From assembly GCF_905171765.1 (NCBI RefSeq), contig NC_053398.1:46468323-46532322 (forward strand): a stretch of DNA of 64,000 nt. The letters run 5' to 3'. The notes below the pieces were generated by a model. It worked only from the letters and a program-made list of their open reading frames with translations, searched no databases and was not told where the DNA came from. The position numbers were made by a program, and so were the translations under genes. This document shows positions 56,071 through 64,000 of the stretch, in pieces (the first letter of the stretch is position 1; each line of letters opens with the position of its first letter). The DNA comes from Bufo bufo. Its lineage: Eukaryota; Chordata; Amphibia; Anura; Bufonidae.

Positions 56071-56936
56071 CAAAAAATATATATCAACTTACCTCTCTTG
56101 CTCCGGATGCCACGCCTGACATCCATGCTCTTCCTGTTCTTCCTGCTGCACTGTGCTATGACCCGACGTCACACAGCATGAGGTCACAGACTGCACTGAT
56201 GTCCTCTTGCTGTGCGCCGGTCACAGCACAGCATGTGGCTCAGGAAGACCAGGAAGCGGTGGGTACAGAGCCCACATGGGGAGCACTGCATTCACCACTC
56301 CTTAATGGAAGCGCTCATTAGTATTCGCCCCATAAGAAGCACTGACATTTCCCCCCCACTTTGGGGGAAAAAAAAGTGCATCTTATAGGGCGAAAAATAC
56401 GGTACACAATATTAATAACAGATATTTTTTTAAGCTGGAGTCGGAGTGGGCACACACAGTGAAACATGCGCCCAGAGCCACTGGAGATGAGTCCTGGACT
56501 CACCCTCAGTAATTCCCTATGTAATAACAGTTCTGGAACATCAGTCTTATCACTCCATGTTGTGCAATTCCTCTGCTATGCCTTCTAGAAGTTTATCAAT
56601 TAACTTTCAGGAGTCTGTAATAAAGGTCCAACTGGATGTTACTAATTGTGTTTTTTCCCTGCACAGTCTGACACTATTCATTCAGTGCTGTGAGTGTCAG
56701 ACTGTTTAGGGACAACCCCCAACTGGTAACTCATCTGGACCTTTATTGCAGACTACTGGCAATTCATTCATTACCTTCTATAAGGTATAATAGAGGAATA
56801 GCACAACACAGAGCCATAAAAACAGATGCTCCAGAATTGTTATCACATGGGGAATGCAAGTAGTTATTAAAACAGACATGTGAGAAGTGACCGATCCTCT
56901 TTAACTTAACAGCACAACAGCACAACCTGTTATTGG
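56071..56936. other. Intron sequence with a dispersed repeat fragment
   Basis: 56319-56403 holds an imperfect palindrome (ttcgccccataagaagcact / tgcatcttatagggcga). The remainder is unrecognised. Confidence 0.4.
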
Positions 56937-57847
56937 CATGTCTGCAGGGGTGCACCTAGCCTTTTTGCTGCCTGAGGCGAAAATTGAAAAAGTGCCCCCC
57001 CCATACAAAATTCTCAACCTAACCCCTTCCCTCCTAACATTACATATATCACTACAGAACATACAGGCTAATACAGCACCAGATACCTCTTACATCCAGT
57101 GATGTCTCCTTTGATGTGGATGTTCTCTTTCCTCATTTTCTCCTTTCAGACCTTCAGACCAGACCACCATCTTTCAGCCATTTCTCGTCTTGACAAAAAA
57201 AAATCTTAGTTTACTACTTTTCCATCATCCTCCCATCTTCTGGACAAATTATCCTACCACCCCCAATACTGTGCCGCTGTGCTCCCCAATATTATACTGC
57301 AGAAACAGATAAATCCCCTGATAATACTAGTACCACACAGATAGTGCCCTTCATCCCCAAAAAATAACTGTGCTAAGCTGATACTGTGCCAGGATGCCCC
57401 ACAGTAATAGTGCTCCCAAAAGTCCCACCAATAGTAATAATTCTCTGCTAGAGCACACATGGTAGTAATAGTGCTCCTACAGTGCCCCCAACATGTCCCC
57501 AACATGTCCCCACTGTGCCCCAGAAGTAATAATGCTCCCATAGTGCCCATTCTAGTAATCATGTTCCCCATAGACTCCCAGTAGTAATAAAGCCCACCAT
57601 AATGCCCCCCAGTAGTAATAATTCTTATAATGTGACAGTACAAAAAATGCCCCCTTATAATGTGTGCCAGTGCAAGAAATACCCCCTTTTAATGCCCCCA
57701 GTTGAGCTAATGTCCCCATAATGTGCCAGTATAAAAGTGCCACCAGTAAATGCCCCCATAGTGCTCCTCTCCCCTCCTTCCTCCTAGTGCCCCATATATA
57801 GTGCCCCCTGTAGATGACCCCTCTCCCCTCTTCCCCATAGTACCCAC

Positions 57848-58516
57848 TGTAACGGCATACAAGGGAATGCTCCAAACTCTGAACGGAACCTCACGAATAG
57901 CTGCTAGCAGACGAATAGGAAACGCACCCAATCGGCTTACACTCCTAGCAATCAGTCTCTAACAGCATACAGTGAATCCCCCCAAGAACGAGACAAGGTT
58001 ACGTGTTGAGGGTCAAGCAGTGGTCACCCAGAGCTGTGCGTTTTATTGATCTTATATAACATTGGTACACATCAGTACCACCCACAGGGTTTTGTAAAAA
58101 CAACCAATAACCACGTACAATACAGTAAAACACTCCCACACTAAATCCTCCCCTCTGCATGTGATATAATTATGGTACAATGGGTTGATGTAATTATCAC
58201 AGGCAGGAGAATACACAATGTCCTCTGTCCTGGAGACAACCGAGGAGTAAGTCAATTATCTCTCAGGAAATCGCCAATACACATGTGGAGACAATAGGAC
58301 AGACATCACCACTCAAACATACAATGTCCCACCCTTTACAGTACACATAGACATTTAACATATCCCAAAATGGCACGAATTAGACCAGGGGTCAAAGTTA
58401 GTAAAAGTCGTTTGTGAACAAAGGAAGCATGGTTGATGAGAGGGCCCATAATCCTGGGGCAAGAGGCTGGCAAACAGGCCCCTCCAAAACCCAGTGGCGA
58501 GGTTAGTTTCGCCACA
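57848..58516 (-). repeat. 3' LTR
   Basis: Reads TGTGGCGAAACTAACC...TTGTATGCCGTTACA on the - strand. It differs from its partner by only scattered substitutions and small indels (for example aaaggg at about 62590 is absent here). Confidence 0.93.
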
Positions 58517-59707
58517 CATCTCCCCTTTTCCAAACAAACTAACAGGGTATCTGACCTTCTGCCGGTCAGTGCCCTTGTTAGTCCAGCAGCCCACCCACAA
58601 AATAGAAACAGCAGTACAGCCCACCCACAATAAATGGTTACTACACTTGAGCAAGGGATAAACTTGTCCATGTCCAGGTGCCTCACCACGGCTGTGTGGG
58701 GGATTGGTAGACTGCCTTGGTGGGTTGCTGAGTGGGCAGAGACCAGCGGTACTCTACCCTGGTGCCAGAGCTACCACGGAAGTATACTTAAATTGTGAAT
58801 TATAGTGGCTCACTCTGTTTGACACCGCGGTAATGGTGCTCTGCTGCAAGTGATTCACCCAATCTCTTAACAAGTAAGTAAATATAAAAATAATCAGCAG
58901 GCACTCACCATCTGTATTTCGCACATATATAACACATTTATTATTATTTAAAATTTAAAATATTAAAATAAATAAAAAAAGAGAAAATGGATAACAATAT
59001 ACCTTAATATACCTTAATTGTGCACACAGTATAGAAAGTTAATAAACATATGTTAATATATAATATAGAATGGATAAATGTGGTAGAGTCAATTTATAAA
59101 AAAATCGATTAAATATTCCAATAAAAGAGATCGATTGTATAGTCAGATAAAAAAAAAAAATCGGATAAGTGGTCAAATAAATAGCAGAGAAGTGTCTTTA
59201 GATTATTTCATATAAAATTTTCGGATATTATATGAATATAATTTTGAAAATTCGCTAAGTAAACTTGTCTTCTTATTCTTATGGGTAATCCAACATATTC
59301 CAGTGTTAAATTAGTTGCAGAATGTTCATAATATATTATAAGTTGATCAATTTTCATACATTTCCTTAATTTATACCATGGAAGATCTGATATTCACAAT
59401 AGAGCACTGCAGCTATATAGTTTATCAGTGGGGGATTTTCGAATTAATAGTTTAGTATAGATAGTCTTGTTATAAAATTTGATTGTGCTTGCTGTGGAGG
59501 CGTCCCTCTCACAGTTAAGCTTACTCACCCAGGTCTAGAGCGCTTGTCTATGTGATGTGTTGATTTCGTTCAGCTGTCAGCATCTCACATGGCATTGAAT
59601 GGAAAAAAGATGAAGTTGTTGGAAATCTTGTATGATCCTTACTTTTTCGATTCTTTGATCTTTAATCCTGCAGGATGATTTGGTCTGTAGTTTGGTTCCT
59701 TTAATCC

Positions 59708-59749
59708 GCCAGACGCGTTTCGAGGTGACCTCACCTCTTCCTCAGTGGC
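59708..59749 (-). ncRNA. Hammerhead ribozyme motif (left palindrome arm)
   Basis: Exact mirror of the motif at 59767-59808, on the opposite strand. It is in the sense orientation of DRD4, in an intron, so a DRD4 pre-mRNA would carry it. Confidence 0.8.
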
Positions 59750-59766
59750 TTAAGAATGATTCTTAA

Positions 59767-59808
59767 GCCACTGAGGAAGAGGTGAGGTCACCTCGAAACG
59801 CGTCTGGC
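59767..59808 (+). ncRNA. Hammerhead ribozyme motif (right palindrome arm)
   Basis: Order: stem I gcca (59767-59770), core CTGAGGA (59771-59777), one extra A, stem II gaggtg-aggt-cacctc (59779-59794), GAAA (59795-59798), a minimal stem III C-GC-G, cleavage triplet GTC (59102 offset: 59802-59804) and stem I tggc (59805-59808). All conserved core positions of CUGAnGA...GAAA...NUH are present. Very short stem III is characteristic of hammerheads reported in Penelope-like elements, where dimers are thought to be active. Confidence 0.8.
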
Positions 59809-60714
59809 GGATTAAAGGAACCAAACTACAGACCAAATCATCCTGCAGGATTAAAGATCAAAGAATCGAAAAAGTAAGGATCATACAAGATTTCCAACAA
59901 CTTCATCTTTTTTCCATTCAATGCCATGTGAGATGCTGACAGCTGAACGAAATCAACACATCACATAGACAAGCGCTCTAGACCTGGGTGAGTAAGCTTA
60001 ACTGTGAGAGGGACGCCTCCACAGCAAGCACAATCGAATTTTATAACAAGACTATCTATACTAAACTATTAATTCGAAAATCACCCACTGATAAACTATA
60101 TAGCTGCAGTGCTCTATTGTGAATATCAGATCTTCCATGGTATAAATTAAGGAAATGTATGAAAATTGATCAACTTATAATATATTATGAACATTCTGCA
60201 ACTAATTTAACACTGGAATATGTTGGATTACCCATAAGAATAAGAAGACAAGTTTACTTAGCGAATTTTCAAAATTATATTCATATAATATCCGAAAATT
60301 TTATATGAAATAATCTAAAGAGACTTCTCTGCTATTTATTTGACCACTTATCCGATTTTTTTTTTATCTGACTATACAATCGATCTCTTTTATTGGAATA
60401 TTTAATCGATTTTTTTATAAATTGACTCTACCACATTTATCCATTCTATATTATATAATAACATATGTTTATTAACTTTCTATACTGTGTGCACAATTAA
60501 GGTATATTAAGGTATATTGTTATCCATTTTCTCTATTTTTATTTATTTTAATATTTTAAATTTTAAATAATAATAAATGTGTTATATATGTGCGAAATAC
60601 AGATGGTGAGTGCCTGCTGATTATTTTTATATCTACCACGGAAGTAGCCTGGTTGGAGCCTGGTTGTTGGAGGGGGAGACCGACTGTCTCCCCTTTAGAT
60701 AGACCACCATGCTG

Positions 60715-62076
60715 CTATGGGGGAAGACCTACTGTCTCCCCTTTGGCTAAACAGCCCTGTTGCTGGGGGACAGGACCGACTGTCCCTACCCCCTGTGCTG
60801 TGAGTGCAGAGACCACGGTCCCATCTGCACGGTTGTGGGGCTTACTGTCTTCCCCTGGTACGTTAAGCTGCCGCTGGGGAATGGAGACTGGGCTCCCAAT
60901 TCCCTGTAAATCACACGTCCGCTGGGGAATGGAGACTGGGCTCCCAATTCCCTGCATATCACACTGCCGCTGGGGAATGGAGACTGGGCTCCCAATTCCC
61001 TGCATATCACACTGCCGCTGGGGAATAGAAACTGGGCTCCCAATTCCCTGTACATCACACGGCCACTGGGCAATGGAGACTGGGCTCCCAATTCCCTGTA
61101 GATTATACTGCCGCTGGGGAATGGAGACTGGGCTCCCAATTCCCTGCATATCACACTGCCGCTGGGGAATGGAGACTGGGCTCCCAATTCCCTGTACATC
61201 ACACGGCCGCTGGGGAATGGAGGCTGGGCTCCCAATTCCCTGCATATCACACTGCCGCTGGGGACTGGAGACTGGGCTCCCAATTCCCTGCATATCACAT
61301 TGCCGCTGGGGGACAGGACCGACTGTCTCTGCCCCCTGTAACTCAGCCTGCCACTGGGGAATGGAGACTGGGCTCCCAATTCCCTGCAGGTCTGGTGGAG
61401 AGACCTCGGTCCCATCTCCACCGGCCACCTGGGGTTCTTCCCAGTAAACCTCCACAATATCCTCCCAGCTGAAGGGCTCTGGACCTGGGTCTGTCATCTT
61501 GCTGTCCTGCTGAGCCTTCCCAATGGAGTGGAAGAGATCTCGGTAGTCCTGCTCCAGTTCCCACTCCAGGGTTGCTAGGTGAGCCAGGTCTTTCTCTACC
61601 TCATGGGGTTCATCCCAATCCTGCCTAGCCTCCCTCTCATAGAAAATGTCTTGAAGTCTGGACTGTGCAGGGCTCCCGAAGTCAGGCTCTGCAAAGGACT
61701 CCCATAACAAGCCAGGACCATCAAACTCCTCTCCCTCTGGCTTGTCATGCTCAGCTGTCCAGGGTATATACTGTGCCATATACCACCAGAGCGCCTGGTA
61801 GGCATCCTCCAGCCATAGCTCCTGCCATACCCAGTGCTCTAGTTCCTTCACCCATTCCTCCAGGGGCTGCTTTCCCAGGAAGGGCATCCGCAGGGCCACT
61901 TGCTTCTGCAATCGCTGCTCTTCACTGGGGAGACTCTCGCCTCGCTGGTATTGTATATTATCCAGGGCTTGGTACCAGATGCCTTTCCTTAATGCATCCC
62001 GGCCATCCAGGTCTTCCTCATCGTACTCCACTGCTGGTTCCATCCTGCTGCTGTCAGGGACGCTGTACTGGGACAT
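60715..62076 (-). CDS. Gag-like protein with a 16-residue tandem repeat
   Basis: The 453-codon frame starts 91 nt after the 5' LTR (MSQYSVPDSSRMEPAVEYDE). An acidic, Trp-rich N-terminal half (WVKELEHWVWQELWLEDAYQ) of about 240 residues is followed by a repeat domain. There ten copies of a 16-residue unit (consensus CDMQGIGSPVSIPQRQ) and one degenerate copy run head to tail; the DNA period is exactly 48 bp. An in-frame TAG ends it, after which GGLSKGETVGLPL continues to the PLE-type insertion. No zinc knuckle is seen. Its role as gag is inferred from position between LTR and PPT. Confidence 0.75.
   Translation of the reverse strand: MSQYSVPDSSRMEPAVEYDEEDLDGRDALRKGIWYQALDNIQYQRGESLPSEEQRLQKQVALRMPFLGKQPLEEWVKELEHWVWQELWLEDAYQALWWYMAQYIPWTAEHDKPEGEEFDGPGLLWESFAEPDFGSPAQSRLQDIFYEREARQDWDEPHEVEKDLAHLATLEWELEQDYRDLFHSIGKAQQDSKMTDPGPEPFSWEDIVEVYWEEPQVAGGDGTEVSPPDLQGIGSPVSIPQWQAELQGAETVGPVPQRQCDMQGIGSPVSSPQRQCDMQGIGSPASIPQRPCDVQGIGSPVSIPQRQCDMQGIGSPVSIPQRQYNLQGIGSPVSIAQWPCDVQGIGSPVSIPQRQCDMQGIGSPVSIPQRQCDMQGIGSPVSIPQRTCDLQGIGSPVSIPQRQLNVPGEDSKPHNRADGTVVSALTAQGVGTVGPVPQQQGCLAKGETVGLPP
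60873..61405 (-). repeat. 48-bp coding minisatellite, about 11 units
   Basis: The unit cgctggggaatggagactgg... repeats at 48-nt spacing (for example 60881 and 60929) and keeps the frame in the gag-like protein. One unit (about 61305-61350) is diverged. Confidence 0.95.
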
Positions 62077-62167
62077 GCGTTGCCCTCAAATTGTAATTCC
62101 AGGGAATGATGTTTCTTTGTAGCTGTCCTTCTGGGCTGTGAGAATGATCCCGCCGCTTGCCACCAAT

Positions 62168-62847
62168 TGTAACGGCATACAAGGGAATGCTCCAAACTCT
62201 GAACGGAACCTCATGAATAGCTGCTAGCAGACGAATAGGAAACGCACCCAATCTGGTTAAACTCCTAGAAATCAGTCTCTAACAGCATACAGTGAATCCC
62301 CCCCAAGAACGAGACGAGGCTCCGTGTTGAGGGTCAAGCAGTGGTCACCCAGAGCTGTGCATTTTATTGATCTTATATAACATTGGTACACATCAGTACA
62401 ACCCACTGGGTTTTGTAAAAACAACCAATAACCACGTACAATACAGTAAAACACTACCACACAAAATCCTCCCCTCTGCCTGTGATATAATTATGGTACA
62501 ATGGGTTGATGTAATTATCACAGGCAGGAGAATACACAATGTCCTCTGTCCTGGAGACAACCGAGGAGTAAGTCAATTATCTCTCAGGACAAAGGGAAAT
62601 CGCCAATACACATGTGGAGACAATAGGACAGACATCACCACTCAAACATACAATGTCCCACCCTTTACAGTACACATAGACATTTAACATATCCCAAAAT
62701 GGCACGAATTAGACCAGGGGTTCAAAAGTTAGTAAAAGTCCTTTGTGAACAAAGGAAGCATGGCTGATGAGAGGGCCCATAATCTTGGGGCAAGAGGCTG
62801 GCAACCAGGCCCCTCCAAAACCCAGTGGCGAGGTTAGTTTCGCCACA
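62168..62847 (-). repeat. 5' LTR
   Basis: Partner of 57848-58516. Directly after it on the - strand is attggtggcaagcggcggga, the position of a primer-binding site; the priming tRNA is not identified. Confidence 0.93.
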
Positions 62848-63651
62848 CCCACCATGATGTGTCGCAGTATAAAATGCCCCTATACAGAGCCCCCATATAA
62901 AATACCCATTCTTTGGGGCCTCAGTAGATGCCCCCATAGTGCCCCTCATTTAAAATACCCCTCTTTGTGGCCTCACTAGATGGCCCCATAGTGCCCCCTA
63001 ATAATGTGCCAGTAAGAAGTGCCCCCATAGTGCGCCCAATAATGTGCCAGTAAGAAGTGCCCCCATAGATGACCCCCAATAATGTGCCAGTAAGTGCCCC
63101 CCAATCATGTGCCAGTAAGAAGTGCCCCCCATAGATGCCCCCAATAATGTGCTAGTAAGAAGTGCCCCTCCATAGATGTCCCCCCAATCATGTGCCAGTA
63201 ACAAGTGCCCCCCAATCATGTGCCCCCAGAGCACTCCTCTCCTGTATTGTATCATATAAAAAAAATTAACTCACATACGGTACTTATCTCCATCAGGCTA
63301 GCAGCGATGCGATGCAAGCCCCTTCTGGCCTGTGTCCTGCTCTGTACGACTTAGGGGGCCCGATGACGTCATCGCGCTGCCGGCATCGGCGTCTGATAGG
63401 CTGAAACCCTAGTGTCTGCAGCCTATCTGAACTGGGGAAGGGAGACGCCTTTCCCCTGCACTGCAGCACATCCATCTGTATAGCTGTCCTGAGGACGGCG
63501 ATAAAGAGGACTATGGAGATGAGCACTTCCACAACAAAAGCACTCATCTCCCTGTGCCCTGCCACTGCCGCCCCCCACTTGTCACTAGTGCCACTCTGCC
63601 TTAGGTGATCGCCTCACCTCGCCTAATTGGCGGTGCAGCCCTGCATGTCTG

Positions 63652-64000
63652 GAACATTAAACCCCAGCTGCATAGAGTCATACTGCTGGTTTAGTGGCCT
63701 GAAACCTACTGTCAGGTTCCCATTAAATAAGATCACAGAAATTATATGTCATACACTTGTAATATTATGTAGCTTGCATGTGCAGTACGGTAGAAGCTCT
63801 GAACACGAGCAACCAAATGAAAAGGTCAAACACTCCTTTCTGGAGGACGAATCAACATTATCAGCCAGGAAAAGCCTGATGGCTTAATGTTAGACGGCCA
63901 GATCTTACATAATTTCAGGACTTTGCCAGTCTAAAACATTTCAGGAACCTGAAATACTCAGAACCCCTATGAGTGTTACCAACTACTTTTTTATAAAGAC
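63652..64000. other. DRD4 intron sequence, nothing recognised
   Basis: Unique-looking sequence to the window edge. Confidence 0.4.

Larger units (their letters stand above)
58785..60632. mobile_element. PLE-type insertion dominated by a 1.75-kb palindrome
   Basis: A 14-bp target duplication ctaccacggaagta (58771-58784 and 60633-60646) flanks 1848 bp. A head of about 100 nt (with gtggctcact and aatggtgctc) precedes a nearly perfect palindrome. The long variable duplication, inverted repeat structure, hammerhead motifs and shared ends with other copies indicate a Penelope-like retroelement; no RT frame is included. Confidence 0.8.
58884..60632. repeat. Near-perfect palindrome, arms about 874 nt, 1-nt spacer
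   Basis: Symmetry centre is at 59758. The left arm from atataaaaataatcagcagg is mirrored base for base, with only a few mismatches noted (for example ggggattttcg against cgaaaatcaccc), down to the right arm end. Confidence 0.95.
57848..62847 (-). mobile_element. Non-autonomous LTR retroelement (5.0 kb including a PLE-type insertion)
   Basis: A 5-bp duplication cccac (57843-57847 and 62848-62852) flanks it. Two LTRs (62168-62847 and 57848-58516) are nearly identical. The internal region, minus the PLE-type insertion, is only about 1.8 kb and contains one gag-like frame; no protease, RT or integrase is found. A polypurine tract (ggaaaaggggagatg on the - strand, 58531-58517) precedes the 3' LTR. 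Confidence 0.93.
56945..63643. mobile_element. hAT-type element hosting the LTR/PLE stack
   Basis: A perfect 8-bp duplication catgtctg (56937-56944 and 63644-63651) flanks it. Ends CAGGGGTGCACC and, on the complement of the right, CAGGGCTGCACC. The original element is largely degenerate gtgcccccaataatgtgcc-type repeats at 57270-57842 and 62853-63240; no transposase is seen. The 5-kb LTR element is inserted in this repeat. Confidence 0.85.
53104..64000 (-). other. DRD4: Next upstream DRD4 intron (partial, at least 10.9 kb)
   Basis: Sequence 5' of the exon at 53103 contains no TM3 exon that I can find, so this intron runs past the window edge. It holds the nested hAT/LTR/PLE stack. The 5' extent is inferred. 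Confidence 0.75.

Noticed and set aside
57254..57875. Frames with GTLWGH-type repeats
   Set aside because: Translations of the degenerate gtgccccc tandem repeat inside the hAT element.
60873..61405. A frog version of the human DRD4 48-bp VNTR
   Set aside because: Same unit length, but the repeat lies in a retroelement 8-9 kb from the DRD4 exon and encodes a different sequence; the DRD4 loop itself has no repeat.
60786..61457. Alternative frames through the 48-bp repeat, on both strands (60590-61447 + and 61457-60786 -)
   Set aside because: The 48-bp period is a multiple of three, so all six frames stay open. Only the frame starting just after the 5' LTR has a non-repeat N-terminal domain and the right position.
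53104..64000. DRD4 TM3 exon on the - strand
   Set aside because: Looked for a frame resembling DVMLCTASIFNLCAISVDR; none found, so the exon is taken to be outside the window.

Overview
The window looks like an intron-rich, repeat-laden stretch of an amphibian nuclear genome, most likely a neobatrachian frog or toad (inference from repeat content: T2-type TTAA MITEs, PIF/Harbinger MITEs, several Tc1/mariner families, CR1 and L2 LINEs, Penelope-like elements). It carries the ends of two host genes. On the + strand, the last two coding exons of DEAF1 (212-301 and 3809-3901) encode the C-terminal MYND zinc finger. On the - strand, the last two coding exons of the dopamine receptor D4 gene DRD4 lie at 53103-52529 and 7941-7739. 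The two genes converge tail to tail, as in human 11p15.5. No other host gene is recognised.

Layout: 1-3.9 kb is the DEAF1 3' end with its MITE-filled last intron; 3.9-7.1 kb is the intergenic gap; 7.1-7.94 kb is the DRD4 last exon and probable 3' UTR; 7.94-52.5 kb is one 44.6-kb DRD4 intron; 52.5-53.1 kb is the penultimate DRD4 exon; 53.1-64 kb is the next upstream DRD4 intron, whose 5' exon is outside the window.

The introns are a stack of nested transposons whose order can be read from target-site duplications. Seven Tc1/mariner insertions are recognisable (11.2, 20.8, 27.8, 29.9, 34.4, 36.8 and 50.6 kb), with DD34E, DD36E and DD37E spacings; the 50.6-kb copy has an uninterrupted 334-residue transposase. 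There is also a self-inverted mariner foldback (44.2 kb), a chromodomain Ty3/gypsy element reduced by an LTR-to-integrase deletion (15.8-18.0 kb), a solo LTR (27.0 kb), two CR1 LINE copies (8.4 and 46 kb), an L2 3' end (40.9 kb), hAT elements with 8-bp duplications, and a broken Penelope-like element (PLE) reverse transcriptase/GIY-YIG gene (42.5-45.3 kb).

The most striking object is at 56.9-63.6 kb: a hAT element contains a non-autonomous LTR retroelement (gag-like ORF with a 48-bp, 16-residue tandem repeat), which in turn contains a PLE-type insertion made mostly of a nearly perfect 1.75-kb palindrome. At the palindrome centre two hammerhead-ribozyme motifs face each other in opposite orientation. 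Degenerate relatives of the ribozyme occur near 10.9, 27.7 and 54.5 kb in other PLE-type insertions.
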